From contig CALUPK010000001.1 in the NCBI GenBank assembly GCA_944322575.1, positions 109,319 through 173,318 of the forward strand: 64,000 nt of DNA. The letters are read 5' to 3'. This document shows positions 8,582 to 18,788 of this stretch, one piece after another. Every line of letters begins with the position of its first letter. Position 1 is the first letter of the stretch. Source of the DNA: an uncultured Bacteroidales bacterium. Its GTDB lineage: Bacteria; Bacteroidota; Bacteroidia; Bacteroidales; UBA932. Under the pieces are notes generated by a model. It searched no databases. It saw only the letters and a program-made list of their open reading frames with translations, and had not been told where the DNA came from. The translations under genes and the position numbers were made by a program.

Positions 8582-9726
8582 GTTCTTGTCTTTTTATCAG
8601 TGAGCCGGAGTACTTCGCGTGCTATATCCATGGATGCGTCCGGCCGGGCCATCCTGAGGATATTGTTTTCGAGCAGTTCCCGTCTTTCTTTGTCTGCAAG
8701 CAGCTCCGAAATGGCGGGGAAGAGATCCGTGGCAGCCCTGCTGTCGCATACCATAGCAGCTGCGTCGGCATCTACAAGGGCCATGGCGTTGTGCGTCTGG
8801 TGGTCTTCGGCGACATTGGGCGAGGGGACAAATATAGCGGCCTTGCCTATGGCGCAGAGCTCGGAGATGGTTCCCGCGCCTGCCCTTGACACCACGATGT
8901 CGGATGCTGCGAAAGCAAGGTCCATGCGGGTGATGAAGTCGCAGTTGCGGATGTTGCCCCAGATGCGTACGTTGTTGGAGTTCTGGCTCACTCCTCCGAG
9001 ATGGGCGAACAGTTCTCCTGTATGGCGGGCATATCCCTTGCCGCTCTGCCAGATAATCTGGTAGGGGAAGGCACCGCCTCCGGTGCAGGCTGTGCTCATG
9101 ACAGTGTTGAATGTTCCGCATCCGCCGCTTCCTCCGACTATGAGAACAGTGGGAAGAGAGGGGTCGAGGCTGAAGAACCGCTGGCCTTCGGCTTTTTCCT
9201 CAGGGGTGTAGGGACGTATGGACTCCCGGATGGGGTTGCCTGTAAGGATAATCTTTGAGGCGGGAAAGAAGCGCTCCATACCGGGGTAGGCCGTGCAGAT
9301 GCGGTGCGCCCTGCGGCTTAGGATCTTGTTGGTCAGTCCGGCATACGAGTTCTGCTCCTGGATGAGGGTGGGTATGCCTTTGGACGCAGCTTTCCACAGC
9401 ATGGGTGCGCTGGCGTAGCCGCCTACGCCCACAACGGCATCGGGACGGAAGTCTTTGATGATCTTGCCGGCCTTATTCAGGCTTTTCAGTACTTTGGCCG
9501 GGAGTGCGAGGTTGGAAACGCTGAGGCTCCGCTGTAGTCCGGCTACCGGCAGTCCTATGATGCGGTATCCTGCGGCAGGAACCCGTTCCATCTCCATCTT
9601 GCCTTCCGCGCCCACGAAGAGTATGTCGGCCTCAGGCTCGATCTTACGGATAGCGTCTGCTATGGACAGGGCGGGGAAGATATGTCCTCCTGTACCGCCT
9701 CCGCTGATTATGATTCTGTGCTGCAT
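8578..9726 (-). CDS. murG: Lipid II synthase, GlcNAc transferase MurG
   Basis: MurG transfers N-acetylglucosamine from UDP-GlcNAc to lipid I to form lipid II on the cytoplasmic face of the inner membrane. The 382-residue GT28 enzyme has the glycine loop GGGTGGH at residues 9-15, a hydrophobic VGVGGYASAPML stretch near 100, and the donor-binding segment VVSRAGAGTISELCAIGKAAIFVPSPNVAEDHQ (its parts near 278-310). It overlaps ftsW by 19 bp and murC by 4 bp. Confidence 0.96.
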   Translation of the reverse strand: MQHRIIISGGGTGGHIFPALSIADAIRKIEPEADILFVGAEGKMEMERVPAAGYRIIGLPVAGLQRSLSVSNLALPAKVLKSLNKAGKIIKDFRPDAVVGVGGYASAPMLWKAASKGIPTLIQEQNSYAGLTNKILSRRAHRICTAYPGMERFFPASKIILTGNPIRESIRPYTPEEKAEGQRFFSLDPSLPTVLIVGGSGGCGTFNTVMSTACTGGGAFPYQIIWQSGKGYARHTGELFAHLGGVSQNSNNVRIWGNIRNCDFITRMDLAFAASDIVVSRAGAGTISELCAIGKAAIFVPSPNVAEDHQTHNAMALVDADAAAMVCDSRAATDLFPAISELLADKERRELLENNILRMARPDASMDIAREVLRLTDKKTRT

Positions 9727-10907
9727 AATGTTTCCTCCTTTTCAGTTTTAAGTTTCAAGTCTTTTATTTCGATAGTCCTGTTGACGGACAGGATGATGCC
9801 GAAGGCGCAGCTCATGATGAGCAGGGAAGTTCCGCCGCGGCTGATCATGGGCAGGGTCTGGCCCGTGACCGGCAGGATGCCGATGTTTACAAAGATGTGC
9901 AGGAACGCCTGCATGGTGATGAGTGTGGACAGGCCTGAAACGGCGATTATGGAGAACTTGCGTGTGCAGGCCCTGGCTATCTTCAGGCATCGGTAGAAGA
10001 ACCAGAGGTAGAGAAGGATTACGGCGATACCTCCGAAAAGGCCGTATTCCTCGACGATAATCGAATAGATGTAGTCGTCGTAGGCGTTGGGCAGGATATC
10101 TCTCTTGATGCTGTTTCCGGGCCCTCTGCCGAAGATTCCGCCGAGCTGGATGGCTTCACGGGCCTGTTCGGACTGGAAGTTCTTGTCTTCCAGCTCTGCC
10201 AATTCGGCAGCGGACAAGCCTTCGGTGTCTTCTGAGGTAAAGTGACGCTCGATTCTCTCTCCGAACGTGTCGAAGCGCGAGAATACCTTTCCGTCACTAA
10301 GCACGCTGACGGTAAATGCTATGGCGACAGCACCTGCGGCTATGGGGATGCTCCACAGGATAAATTCCCGCTTGACACCTGAGCAGATCAGGATGACTAA
10401 TGTCAGAGTTCCGATAATCAGTGTGGCGGACATACTGCCGAGCATGCACAGCGCACATACGGCGCCTATCGGAAGGAGTATTTTCAGGGCGTACTCCTTA
10501 AAGGTGTCCAATTTTGAGGCTTCAATGGTGCGGGCGAGATAAAGTACTGTGGCGAGCTTGGCAATCTCTGAAGGGTGGATGTCTACTCCGAGAACGCTGA
10601 AACTGCGGAGCTCGTGCTGGAATATGGGCAGCAGAAGCAGAATGACTGCAAACGGGACGGCAAGATATGATACGGACCTGTAGAATCCCATAGGTATCCT
10701 GTAGCAGACCAACAGAATTCCGAAACCGGCGATGTAGAATACAGCCTGGTCCATCATGAAGCTGAACGGGGTGGAGTCGAACCGGTATGCGAGGGCGCTC
10801 GTGGCTGAATACACCACTGCGAGGGAGATCATGGCGAAAATCAGGATTATCAGCCAGATCACCCGGTCCCCTCGGAGCCTGCCCATATTTTTTAATTTCT
10901 CCGTCAT
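9708..10907 (-). CDS. ftsW: Lipid II polymerase FtsW (SEDS family)
   Basis: FtsW is the SEDS-family glycosyltransferase that polymerises septal peptidoglycan together with its class B PBP partner, here the ftsI product. The 399-residue protein has about ten membrane helices. It contains the SEDS motifs GRGPGNSIKRDILPNAYDDYI (around residues 255-275), EEYGLFGGIAV, and GILPVTGQTLPMISRGGTS near 350-368. The genetic linkage to ftsI and the dcw position argue for FtsW rather than RodA. Confidence 0.95.
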   Translation of the reverse strand: MTEKLKNMGRLRGDRVIWLIILIFAMISLAVVYSATSALAYRFDSTPFSFMMDQAVFYIAGFGILLVCYRIPMGFYRSVSYLAVPFAVILLLLPIFQHELRSFSVLGVDIHPSEIAKLATVLYLARTIEASKLDTFKEYALKILLPIGAVCALCMLGSMSATLIIGTLTLVILICSGVKREFILWSIPIAAGAVAIAFTVSVLSDGKVFSRFDTFGERIERHFTSEDTEGLSAAELAELEDKNFQSEQAREAIQLGGIFGRGPGNSIKRDILPNAYDDYIYSIIVEEYGLFGGIAVILLYLWFFYRCLKIARACTRKFSIIAVSGLSTLITMQAFLHIFVNIGILPVTGQTLPMISRGGTSLLIMSCAFGIILSVNRTIEIKDLKLKTEKEETLCSTES

Positions 10908-10909
10908 CC

Positions 10910-12244
10910 CTACAGCTCCCTTACAGCCTCCTTAAACTGTCTTCCGCGGTCCTCATAATTCTTGAAGAGATCGAAGCTCGCGCAGCAGGGCGAGAGCAGT
11001 ACTACATCTCCGTCTGAGGCGAGTCCGTAGGCTTTCTGGACTGCCTCTTTTGCGGAGGAGGCGTCGGTGACGGTGTGAACGATGGGACCGAAGAACTCGT
11101 GCAGTTTCCTGTTGTCCTTCCCGAGACAGATGAGGGCTTTTACCTTTTCCCTTACTAACTCTTCTATCTCGGTATAGTCATTGCCTTTGTCTGTCCCTCC
11201 GGCAATCCATATCACAGGGTGCTTCATGCACTCGAGGGCGTACCAGGTGGAGTTGACGTTGGTGGCCTTGGAGTCGTTGATGTAAAGGACGCCGCGTACT
11301 TTCATGACTCTCTCGAGGCGGTGCTCGATGTTCTGGAATGTGGCGAGACTCCGTCGGATGACCTCGTTGGTGATGTTCATGATCTTTCCGGTGATGGCGG
11401 CTGCCATGGAGTTGTAGATGTTGTGCTTGCCCTTGAGAGACAGCTCTTCGGTGGGAACGCTAAGTTCCTGTCCGTCGTAGCGGACGGTGATCTTTCCTCC
11501 GTCCTCGAAAGCGCCCTGAGACACCTCGTGTTTTTCTGAGAAGGGGAGCATTCTGGCCCTGAGTACAATCTCTTTGATGTGCCCCACTGTGACGTTGTCA
11601 TCATCGCAGAAGATGAAGCAGTCCTCTTCGGACATGTTGCGGGTGATGCGGAACTTGGCCTTGATGTAGTTCTGCATGTTGTGGTCGTAGCGGTCGAGGT
11701 GGTCGGGGGTGATGTTGAGGATGATGGCTATGTCGGCCTTGAAGTCGTACATGCCGTCGAGCTGGAAGCTGCTCAGCTCCAGTACATAGATGTCGAAGTC
11801 CTCGGTGGCGACCTGGAGCGCGTAGCTCTTGCCTATATTGCCGCCGAGACCTACGTTCATGCCGGCGTTGCGCAGCATGTAGTAGATGAGTGAGGTAGTG
11901 GTGGTCTTTCCGTTGCTGCCGGTGATGCAGATTTTCTTGGCCCTGTCGTAGCGGCCTGCGAACTCTATCTCCGATATAACGGGAATGCCGGCGCCGACGG
12001 CAGCACTGACCACTGGGGCTGAGTCCGGAATCCCGGGGCTCTTGATGATTTCGGCCGCGTTGAGGATTTTGTCCATAGTGTGGCCGCCTTCCTCAAAGGG
12101 TATGCCGTACTGCTGCAGCAGGGCCTTGCCTTCTTCAGGGATGCTGCCGTTGTCTGACAGGAAAACGTCGAAGCCTTTGACTTTTGCGAGGACGGCTGCT
12201 CCGACTCCGCTCTCACCGCCTCCGAGTGCTACGATCCTTTTCAT
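10910..12244 (-). CDS. murD: UDP-N-acetylmuramoylalanine--D-glutamate ligase
   Basis: MurD adds D-glutamate to UDP-MurNAc-L-Ala. With the start at 12244 (MKRIVALGGGESG) the protein is 444 residues, the usual size. The N-terminal motif GGGESGVGAA matches the family, and the ATP loop is GSNGKTT at 109-115, followed by ITPDHLDRYDHNMQNY near 205 and the C-terminal LSPCCASFDLFKNYEDRG segment. A longer in-frame ORF starting at 12619 is rejected because it would overlap most of the end of mraY. The gap to mraY is 2 bp. Confidence 0.96.
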   Translation of the reverse strand: MKRIVALGGGESGVGAAVLAKVKGFDVFLSDNGSIPEEGKALLQQYGIPFEEGGHTMDKILNAAEIIKSPGIPDSAPVVSAAVGAGIPVISEIEFAGRYDRAKKICITGSNGKTTTTSLIYYMLRNAGMNVGLGGNIGKSYALQVATEDFDIYVLELSSFQLDGMYDFKADIAIILNITPDHLDRYDHNMQNYIKAKFRITRNMSEEDCFIFCDDDNVTVGHIKEIVLRARMLPFSEKHEVSQGAFEDGGKITVRYDGQELSVPTEELSLKGKHNIYNSMAAAITGKIMNITNEVIRRSLATFQNIEHRLERVMKVRGVLYINDSKATNVNSTWYALECMKHPVIWIAGGTDKGNDYTEIEELVREKVKALICLGKDNRKLHEFFGPIVHTVTDASSAKEAVQKAYGLASDGDVVLLSPCCASFDLFKNYEDRGRQFKEAVREL

Positions 12245-12246
12245 GG

Positions 12247-13425
12247 CTATCGTATTTTGAGTGTGATGATTGTTGCTATTGCGAGGATAATGCTTATAAT
12301 CCAGAAGCGCATGACGATTTTCGCCTCCGGTATGGCCCTTGACGGTCTGCTGATCAGGGCGGGTACTCCTTCCTTCTGGAAGTGGTGGTGCAGGGGGGCC
12401 ATCTTGAATATGCGGCGGCCCTCCCCGTATTTTTTCTTGGTATATTTGAAGTACAGTCTTTGGAAGATGACGGACAGTGATTCTGCGAAGAAGATGCCGC
12501 AGAGGATGGGGATGAGCAGCTCCTTGCGGATGAGTACGGCGACCACCCCGATTATTCCTCCGAGGGCGAGGCTGCCGGTGTCTCCCATGAATACCTGGGC
12601 GGGGTAGGAGTTGAACCACAGGAAGCCGAGCAGAGCTCCGACTAAGGCCGAGAGGTAGACTACGATCTCGCCGGAGTCGGGGATGTACATGATGTTGAGG
12701 TAGTCGGCGTAGATAACGTTACCGGAGAGATAGGCTAAAACACCGAGGGCGGCTCCGACTATGGCGGTGATGCCGGCGGCCAGACCGTCCATGCCGTCAG
12801 TCAGATTCGTGGCGTTGGACATGGCCGTGATGATAAAGATGATGACGGCTACGTAGATGACTACCTGCAGCAGCTCTTTTATCTTGCCGCTTCCGGGTGC
12901 CAGCCAGGCGTAGTCAAATTCGTTGTTCTTTACGAAAGGTATGGTCGTGAGTGTGCTTATAGTGTCCTCATGCACGCATATAGTGATACCTACGGCCAGG
13001 GCGAGGATGACTTGTCCGATAATCTTGTATTTTCCGGACATGCCCTCTTTGTCCTTTTTGAAAACTTTGATGTAGTCATCGGCGAAGCCTAAGGCACCGA
13101 GCCATACGAGGGTGACGAGCAGCAGCTGGATGTACATGTTGGTCAGGTCTCCGAAGAGCAGGACGGCTATCAGTATCGATCCGAGAATCATTACGCCTCC
13201 CATCGTCGGTGTTCCTTTCTTTGCCAGCTGACCCTCTAAGCCGAGGTCGCGGATCTCTTCACCTATCTGCAGCCTCTGGAGCATCCGGATGACCTTGCTT
13301 CCGAAGCACAGCATGAGCACGATAGCGGTTACACTGGCCAGAATCGAGCGTACTGATATGTACTGCAGCAGTCCTGAGCCAGGGAAGTCAAGATATCGAA
13401 GGTGTTCGAAAAGATGGTATATCAT
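12247..13425 (-). CDS. mraY: Phospho-N-acetylmuramoyl-pentapeptide transferase
   Basis: MraY moves phospho-MurNAc-pentapeptide onto undecaprenyl phosphate to make lipid I. The 392-residue protein has about ten membrane helices. It contains the KKGTPTMGG segment at residues 69-77, the metal-binding Asp116-Asp117 pair in GFADDYIKV, the [15 protein letters not shown] loop, and the [12 protein letters not shown] loop near residue 345. The stop is 2 bp before murD and the start overlaps murE by 4 bp. Confidence 0.97.
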   Translation of the reverse strand: MIYHLFEHLRYLDFPGSGLLQYISVRSILASVTAIVLMLCFGSKVIRMLQRLQIGEEIRDLGLEGQLAKKGTPTMGGVMILGSILIAVLLFGDLTNMYIQLLLVTLVWLGALGFADDYIKVFKKDKEGMSGKYKIIGQVILALAVGITICVHEDTISTLTTIPFVKNNEFDYAWLAPGSGKIKELLQVVIYVAVIIFIITAMSNATNLTDGMDGLAAGITAIVGAALGVLAYLSGNVIYADYLNIMYIPDSGEIVVYLSALVGALLGFLWFNSYPAQVFMGDTGSLALGGIIGVVAVLIRKELLIPILCGIFFAESLSVIFQRLYFKYTKKKYGEGRRIFKMAPLHHHFQKEGVPALISRPSRAIPEAKIVMRFWIISIILAIATIITLKIR

Positions 13426-14876
13426 AGCAGCGTCTCTTTTATTATCTCCTTGTCGTCAAAGTGGGATTTGACTCCGTTTACTATCTGGTAGTCCTCATGC
13501 CCCTTGCCGGCGACCAGAACTATGGCTCCGTCGGGGGCTGTCATCAGGGCAGTGCGGATGGCTTCCCTTCTGTCGGTTATGAACATGGTCCGGGTCATTC
13601 CCTCGGCGTCTATGCCTTTCTTCATATCCTCGATGATGGCGGCAGGGTCCTCGAAGCGGGGGTTGTCGGATGTTATGACGGCCCGGTCAGCGTAGCGGGT
13701 GCCTATGGCCGCCATCTCCGGACGTTTTGTCCGGTCACGGTTGCCGCCGCAGCCGAAGACGGCGATGAGCTGGGAGCCGCCGCGGAGCTCCCGGAGGGTT
13801 TTCAGCACATTCTCGAGTGCGTCCGGAGTATGAGCATAGTCAACCACAGCGGTGATGCCGCGGCGGCCCCGGATGTATTCCATGCGTCCGGGTACGGGAC
13901 CCATGGCGCTGATCTCCTTGAGGGTCTCTTCTTTGTCGGCGCCAAGCAGCACAGCGGTCGCGTAGACGGCGCAGATGTTGTGGGCGTTGTAGTCTCCGAT
14001 GAACCGGGTCCATACTTCGGTCCCGTCGATGTTGAGCAGCGAGCCCTCGATGCTCCGTTCGACTATCCGGACCTTGAACTCGGCCATACTTCCTTCACTG
14101 TAGCGGTATACCCTCGCGGCTGTGTTCTGGACCATGACAGAGGCATTGCGGTCGTCCGAGTTGATCAGGGCGAAGGCGTTCCGGTCAAGTGAGTCGAAGA
14201 GCAGCTTTTTACAGCGTATATACTCGCTGAAGGTCTTATGGTAGTCGAGGTGGTCGTGAGTGATGTTTGTGAATACGGCTCCGCGGAATTTAAGTCCTTT
14301 GACTCTCCCCTGATGCAGGGCGTGCGAGCTGACTTCCATGAAGCAGTACTGGCAGCCGCGGTCACACATGAGTCTCAGGAGGCGGTTCAGCGTTATCGGG
14401 TCCTGAGTGGTGTTGGTGGTCTCGAAGCGCTCACCGCATACGTAGTTGGCAATGGTGGAAAGCAGACCGCAGCAGTAGCCGAGTCCGGAGAAAAGGCGGT
14501 AGAGAAGGGTGGCGATGGTGGTTTTCCCGTTGGTGCCGGTCACTCCTATCAGGTTGATGTCGGCGGAAGGGTGACCGAAAAAATTTCCGGCGGCATCAGG
14601 CACGGCGCCTCTTGTGTCTCCGACCCTGACAGCTGTGATTCCGGAACCGATGATCTCTCCTGCCGCTTCAGGATGCTGGTACATGACAGCGGACGCGCCT
14701 GCCTCTATGGCTTTCCCGATGTAGGAGTGGCCGTCGCTCTCGAAGCCTGGAACGGCTATGAACAGGCATCCCGGCCGGCACTGGCGTGAGTCGGTGGTGA
14801 TGTCGGTAATGTCGATGCCGGTGTCTCCGTGGATACCGGCTGTGTCAATACCTTCTAATATATAGTCAAGTCTCAT
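13422..14876 (-). CDS. murE: UDP-MurNAc-L-Ala-D-Glu--meso-diaminopimelate ligase
   Basis: MurE adds the third residue of the peptidoglycan stem. The 484-residue enzyme has the ATP loop GTNGKTT at residues 114-120, the [10 protein letters not shown] motif near 205-214, and the SDNPRFEDP segment near residue 400. DNPR at this place is the known signature for meso-diaminopimelate rather than lysine. The gene sits between ftsI and mraY; it lies 10 bp after ftsI and overlaps mraY by 4 bp. Confidence 0.96.
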   Translation of the reverse strand: MRLDYILEGIDTAGIHGDTGIDITDITTDSRQCRPGCLFIAVPGFESDGHSYIGKAIEAGASAVMYQHPEAAGEIIGSGITAVRVGDTRGAVPDAAGNFFGHPSADINLIGVTGTNGKTTIATLLYRLFSGLGYCCGLLSTIANYVCGERFETTNTTQDPITLNRLLRLMCDRGCQYCFMEVSSHALHQGRVKGLKFRGAVFTNITHDHLDYHKTFSEYIRCKKLLFDSLDRNAFALINSDDRNASVMVQNTAARVYRYSEGSMAEFKVRIVERSIEGSLLNIDGTEVWTRFIGDYNAHNICAVYATAVLLGADKEETLKEISAMGPVPGRMEYIRGRRGITAVVDYAHTPDALENVLKTLRELRGGSQLIAVFGCGGNRDRTKRPEMAAIGTRYADRAVITSDNPRFEDPAAIIEDMKKGIDAEGMTRTMFITDRREAIRTALMTAPDGAIVLVAGKGHEDYQIVNGVKSHFDDKEIIKETLL

Positions 14877-14886
14877 ATCTCTTCTG

Positions 14887-17001
14887 TTATTTCAATGTCA
14901 GTGTTATAAGGCCTCCGCGTCCGAGGGCTGTGCCGGCGGCCGGGGACTGGGAGCTTACCCTGCCTGTTCCGGAGAAAACCACTCTGTATCCTTCATTCTC
15001 TAACAGGTAGAGCGCATCTTTCAGACCCATCTCCGAGACGTCAGGCACTGTTCCCCTGTCTATTTCGATATCGGATACCACTGGGGTCCCGCTCCCGTGG
15101 CCGGTGTCTATCCTTACCCATCCCTTTCCCTTGGTGTGCGGCCGCGAGTTCATGGGCATATACTCTACCGGCATCCCGTTGCGGCCTGCCAGGCCCGAGG
15201 CGATGGAGGGGTTGTCCGGAGGGATGAGGCCGTCAGCGTAAAGCGGAGGATTCCACTCGGGGTGCGAGGCGTAGATCTTGTCTGCAATGCGCTTGAATAC
15301 GGGCGCGGCCCATGTCGCTCCGTAGAAATTGCCCTTGGTCTTTCCGGTATACAGCACTACGATGCACGAGTACTTGGGGTCATCCGCCGGGAAGTATCCT
15401 GCGAAGGAGGCCTGATACTGGCGGTAACCGTTCTCGTCCTCGTAACGGCCGTTGATTGCCACGCGGGCGGTTCCAGTCTTTCCGGCGATGGCGTACCGCT
15501 CGTCATCGCATATCCTGGCTGTCCCGTCAGTCACTACTCCGCGCAGGGCGGTGCGGACGGCGTTGAGAGTGCTCCGGGAACAGATGGAGCCGCTGACTAC
15601 TGAGGGTCCGAATTTTTCTGTGGAGATGCCGTCTCTCTCGAAGTCTTCGATGAAGTACGGACGCATCATCCTGCCCCCGTTGGCTACGGCGTTGTAGAAT
15701 GTGAGGATGTGCATGGGGGTCAGAGTCAGGGCATATCCGTAGCCGAGGCTGGCGAGCGATGAGTTGGACCACGCTGCGTCGTCGGGGCTCAGGATGTAGG
15801 CATAGCCCTCTCCCTCGATGTCGAGGTTGAGCTTCTCGACGAGCTTCATGTTGTGCAGGCGGGAGATGTAGGCTGCCGGGTCGTCTCCGTAGGATTCGGT
15901 GATCATCTTTGCAAAGGCTATGTTGGAGGATTTCTCAAAGGCTTCGAGGGCGGTCATCTTGCCGTATCCTCCACGGTGGGTGTCTGTAATCTTTATGCCT
16001 CCGTAGTACCATTCGCCGTTGCCTCCGTCTACCGGAGTGTCGAGGCTGATGTGTCCGTCCTCTATCATGGCTATCATGGCGGCGAGCTTGAGTGTCGAGC
16101 CGGGCTCGGTGGCGTGGGCTACGGCGTAGTTGTAGGACTCGTCGAAAGAGCCGTCACGCCGTTTGTACATGTTGGCGATACCCCGGATGGCCCCGGTCTT
16201 CACGTCCATTATCACGGCAGTGCCGCCTTCAAATACATCGCTCATGGCTATCTGTGCCCTGAGCTCTGTCTCCGCGGCCTCCTGTATGCGTACGTCTATG
16301 GTGGTGCGGATGTCCACTCCGTCGACAGCCGGGCGGGCCGGAGCCCCGTTGACCGGAATCCATTCGTTGCCGAGCATTCTGTGAACGGTCTGAACGCCCT
16401 TCTCTCCCCTGAGCCTGTAGTCGTAAGTGTATTCTATCCCAGTGCCTTCTCCGTCAGCGTTGAGATATCCTACGGTCCTGCTTGCCAGATGCCCGTAGGG
16501 ATTGATCCGCTCACTGTCCCGGTTGACGATCAGCCCTCCGGTGAACTGGCCTAACCTGAAGATGGGGAAGCTGCGGATCTCTTCAAGCTCTCCGAAATCC
16601 ACCTTGCGGCTGCCTATGAGCTTGTATCTGTTGCCGCTCCTGCGTGCGGAGACTAACTCTGAGCGCCATGCGGATTTGGATTTGTCTCTGAATATCCGGT
16701 TGAGGCAGAGGGCAAGAGAGTCTACATCGCGGCTGAATATGGAGTCAGGGACGACCTTGGAGTCCCAGCGCAGCTCGAACACCGGAGTCGATACAGCCAG
16801 CGGACTGCCGTCTGAAGCGAGTATGCTTCCTCTCAGCGGCAGCAGTACCTGTTCTTTGTAGATATCCTCGGCTGTGACCTTGTCCTTGCTGAGGAACTGG
16901 ACGGATATGATGCCTCCCACCGCCAGTATGCCCATGAGCAGGAAGAAGACATAGACGAAGAAGAATCTCAGGAAGATCTTATTTGTGCCGTTGTTTTCCA
17001 T
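14887..17001 (-). CDS. ftsI: Division transpeptidase (class B PBP) with PASTA domain
   Basis: This 704-residue class B penicillin-binding protein crosslinks septal peptidoglycan. It has one N-terminal membrane anchor (about residues 11-35), a PBP dimerisation domain, and a transpeptidase domain with the active-site motif Ser302-x2-Lys305 (EPGSTLK), the SSN triad at 358-360 and KTG at 508-510. The last 60 residues (about 643-704) form one PASTA repeat (VPDVSEMGLKDALYLL), a cell-wall binding module. It is followed by murE, as expected for ftsI. PASTA on FtsI is common in Bacteroidetes, so this is not itself unusual. Confidence 0.95.
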   Translation of the reverse strand: MENNGTNKIFLRFFFVYVFFLLMGILAVGGIISVQFLSKDKVTAEDIYKEQVLLPLRGSILASDGSPLAVSTPVFELRWDSKVVPDSIFSRDVDSLALCLNRIFRDKSKSAWRSELVSARRSGNRYKLIGSRKVDFGELEEIRSFPIFRLGQFTGGLIVNRDSERINPYGHLASRTVGYLNADGEGTGIEYTYDYRLRGEKGVQTVHRMLGNEWIPVNGAPARPAVDGVDIRTTIDVRIQEAAETELRAQIAMSDVFEGGTAVIMDVKTGAIRGIANMYKRRDGSFDESYNYAVAHATEPGSTLKLAAMIAMIEDGHISLDTPVDGGNGEWYYGGIKITDTHRGGYGKMTALEAFEKSSNIAFAKMITESYGDDPAAYISRLHNMKLVEKLNLDIEGEGYAYILSPDDAAWSNSSLASLGYGYALTLTPMHILTFYNAVANGGRMMRPYFIEDFERDGISTEKFGPSVVSGSICSRSTLNAVRTALRGVVTDGTARICDDERYAIAGKTGTARVAINGRYEDENGYRQYQASFAGYFPADDPKYSCIVVLYTGKTKGNFYGATWAAPVFKRIADKIYASHPEWNPPLYADGLIPPDNPSIASGLAGRNGMPVEYMPMNSRPHTKGKGWVRIDTGHGSGTPVVSDIEIDRGTVPDVSEMGLKDALYLLENEGYRVVFSGTGRVSSQSPAAGTALGRGGLITLTLK

Positions 17002-17005
17002 ATCC

Positions 17006-17329
17006 TCAGTCCTCCTTCATTTTGACTCTTGTCGGTGGGGTGGCGGGGGCCTTGATGTCTATTGAGCTCTCTTCCAGAAGTTTCTCTATTTCTCCTCTCT
17101 TTCCGGTGTACAACAGACGCGTGTATTTCCCCATATATTCCGAGCGCAGGTTCCTCAGTGTCTCTTCGTTGCGGGTCATGCGCTGCATCGTGTTCCGTAT
17201 TCCGAAGTGAATGCTGATGTAGAGTATGACCAGTGCGAAAAGGTAGAGGATGAACCTCCACTGCCTTGTAAAGCTGCTTTTTGCAAGTATCTGTCCTCCC
17301 AGTACGTTCTCGATAATCCGTTTTCTCAT
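17006..17329 (-). CDS. ftsL: FtsL-like division protein
   Basis: A 107-residue bitopic membrane protein with one helix at about residues 25-43, preceded by a basic cytoplasmic segment and followed by a short alpha-helical periplasmic part. Sequence identity in FtsL is very low. The call rests on size, topology and position between rsmH (4-bp overlap) and ftsI (4-bp gap), which is the conserved slot for FtsL in dcw clusters. It would form a trimer with FtsB-like and FtsQ proteins at the septum. Confidence 0.85.
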   Translation of the reverse strand: MRKRIIENVLGGQILAKSSFTRQWRFILYLFALVILYISIHFGIRNTMQRMTRNEETLRNLRSEYMGKYTRLLYTGKRGEIEKLLEESSIDIKAPATPPTRVKMKED

Positions 17330-18240
17330 AACTCGCTTCTTGATGCCGCCCGGAGCTTGGCGCTGCGTGCCCTGGTGTTCTGCATTACCTCGGCTTCAGT
17401 GGGGAGGACGGGTTTTCGGGTAATGACTGTGAAGGGGCTGCGCCTGCGTCCATAAAGGTCGGCGGTGTCCTTGCCTTCGATATTGCCTGTACGGAAAAAA
17501 TTTTTTACCATCCGGTCTTCGAGTGAGTGATAGGTGATGACGGCGGCCGTACCTCCGGGCTTGAGGGAGGCGAGAATGCCTCTGAGCAGGTGCTCGAGGC
17601 TGCGCATCTCTCCGTTGACCTCAATGCGCAGGGCCTGGTAGATCTTGGCCAGGGTCTTGTGGGGGGCTGCTGCCGGAAGGACGGGGGCTACGGCCGCGTT
17701 GAGGGCGGCGGTGGTGGTGATGGGGGATTTTGCTCTGGCAGAACAAATCAGGGCAGCGGTCCTGCGGCTGTTCTCCACTTCCCCGTAGATGCGGAGGATG
17801 TCCGCGAGGCGCTGCTCGTCGCAGGAGTTCAGCAGATCGGCTGCGCTCTGCCCGGATGAGGTGTTCATCCTCATGTCGATGTCAGCGTCGAAACGGAAGG
17901 AGAATCCCCTTTCCGGAGTGTCAAACTGATGTGATGATACGCCGAGGTCAGCTATGATGCCGTCTACGCCGGATGAGTGGCCGAGGTAGCGGACATAGTT
18001 GTGAATGAAACGGAAGTTGCTGCGTACGGCTGTGACGCGGCTGTCTTCGGGGGCATTGGCTATCGCGTCGGAGTCCATGTCGAAGCATATCAGGCGGCCT
18101 TCCGCGCCTAAGCGCGAGAGGATGGCGCGGCTGTGACCTCCTCCTCCGAGGGTCGCGTCGACGTAGACTCCGTCGGGCTTCACCCCGAGGATGTCCACGC
18201 TCTCGTGAAGCATTACGGGTATGTGATATGCTGTACTCAT
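17326..18240 (-). CDS. rsmH: 16S rRNA (cytosine(1402)-N(4))-methyltransferase
   Basis: RsmH (MraW) methylates N4 of C1402 in the 16S rRNA P-site. The 304-residue protein opens with YHIPVMLHESVDIL and has the SAM-binding motif DATLGGGGHS at about residues 28-37. DLGVSSHQFDTPERGFSFR near 98-116 and the ITYHSLEDRMVKNFF motif near 240-254 follow. Length and position between mraZ and ftsL are standard. It overlaps both neighbours by 4 bp. Confidence 0.97.
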   Translation of the reverse strand: MSTAYHIPVMLHESVDILGVKPDGVYVDATLGGGGHSRAILSRLGAEGRLICFDMDSDAIANAPEDSRVTAVRSNFRFIHNYVRYLGHSSGVDGIIADLGVSSHQFDTPERGFSFRFDADIDMRMNTSSGQSAADLLNSCDEQRLADILRIYGEVENSRRTAALICSARAKSPITTTAALNAAVAPVLPAAAPHKTLAKIYQALRIEVNGEMRSLEHLLRGILASLKPGGTAAVITYHSLEDRMVKNFFRTGNIEGKDTADLYGRRRSPFTVITRKPVLPTEAEVMQNTRARSAKLRAASRSEL

Positions 18241-18683
18241 CCTAAAATCTTTTCAGCCAACGCGGTGAACTCCTCCTCCGAGAGACGTGACTCCTCGAAT
18301 GTGCCGCGGGCCCAGAGCTCTATCTTGTGGTCGTTGCCTGCAAAGACCACCTCCCTGTCCACGCCTATGCTGTCGAGCATCTGGCGGGGAATGGATATGC
18401 GGCCGATCTTGCCGTCAGGCTCCACAATGGCTCTTCCGCTCATGTATCCTCTCCAGAGTGCTGCGTGGTCGCGGTTGAAGAAGTTGAGCCGGGACTTGAT
18501 TTCCTCCGACTCCCTTTCCCATTCCTCGTAGGTGTAGATGTTCAGACAGGGGGCGAAGAGGTCTTTTTTCACCACGAGGCGCATGGGGCCTTCAGAGCCC
18601 ATAAGGGCCTTGAAAGCAGAGGGAAAGACTAATCTTCCCTTGTCATCTGTCTTTGCTCGGTATTCTCCTACGAACTTTATCAT
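18237..18683 (-). CDS. mraZ: Transcriptional regulator/division protein MraZ
   Basis: MraZ is an AbrB-like DNA-binding protein that usually controls the dcw cluster it heads. The 148-residue protein contains two MraZ repeats; the first includes KTDDKGRLVFPSAFKALM (residues about 11-28), and the second has EPDGKIGRISIPRQML near 95-110. It is the first gene of the operon and lies beside a long AT-rich intergenic region shared with the divergent M23 peptidase gene. Confidence 0.95.
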   Translation of the reverse strand: MIKFVGEYRAKTDDKGRLVFPSAFKALMGSEGPMRLVVKKDLFAPCLNIYTYEEWERESEEIKSRLNFFNRDHAALWRGYMSGRAIVEPDGKIGRISIPRQMLDSIGVDREVVFAGNDHKIELWARGTFEESRLSEEEFTALAEKILG

Positions 18684-18705
18684 CCTGTCGTGGTGTTATT
18701 TCCTG

Positions 18706-18713
18706 CAAAAGTA
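18706..18713 (-). promoter_or_regulatory. Putative dcw operon (mraZ) -7 promoter box
   Basis: The minus strand reads TACTTTTG, matching TAnnTTTG, 22 nt before the mraZ ATG. It would drive the whole mraZ-to-ftsZ run. The region from 18715 to 18785 is strongly AT-rich. I did not find the direct repeats that MraZ binds in other bacteria, but I could not search exhaustively. Confidence 0.5.
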
Positions 18714-18776
18714 ACCAAAAATTTTACATAATTTTCCACATTATTACAATTTTTTCCACAATTTGAAAATCTTTTT

Positions 18777-18784
18777 TAATTTTG
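18777..18784 (+). promoter_or_regulatory. Putative -7 box of M23 peptidase gene, leaderless layout
   Basis: TAATTTTG lies exactly 4 nt before the ATG at 18789. With this spacing the expected transcription start falls on or next to the A of the start codon. Confidence 0.45.
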
Positions 18785-18788
18785 TTCC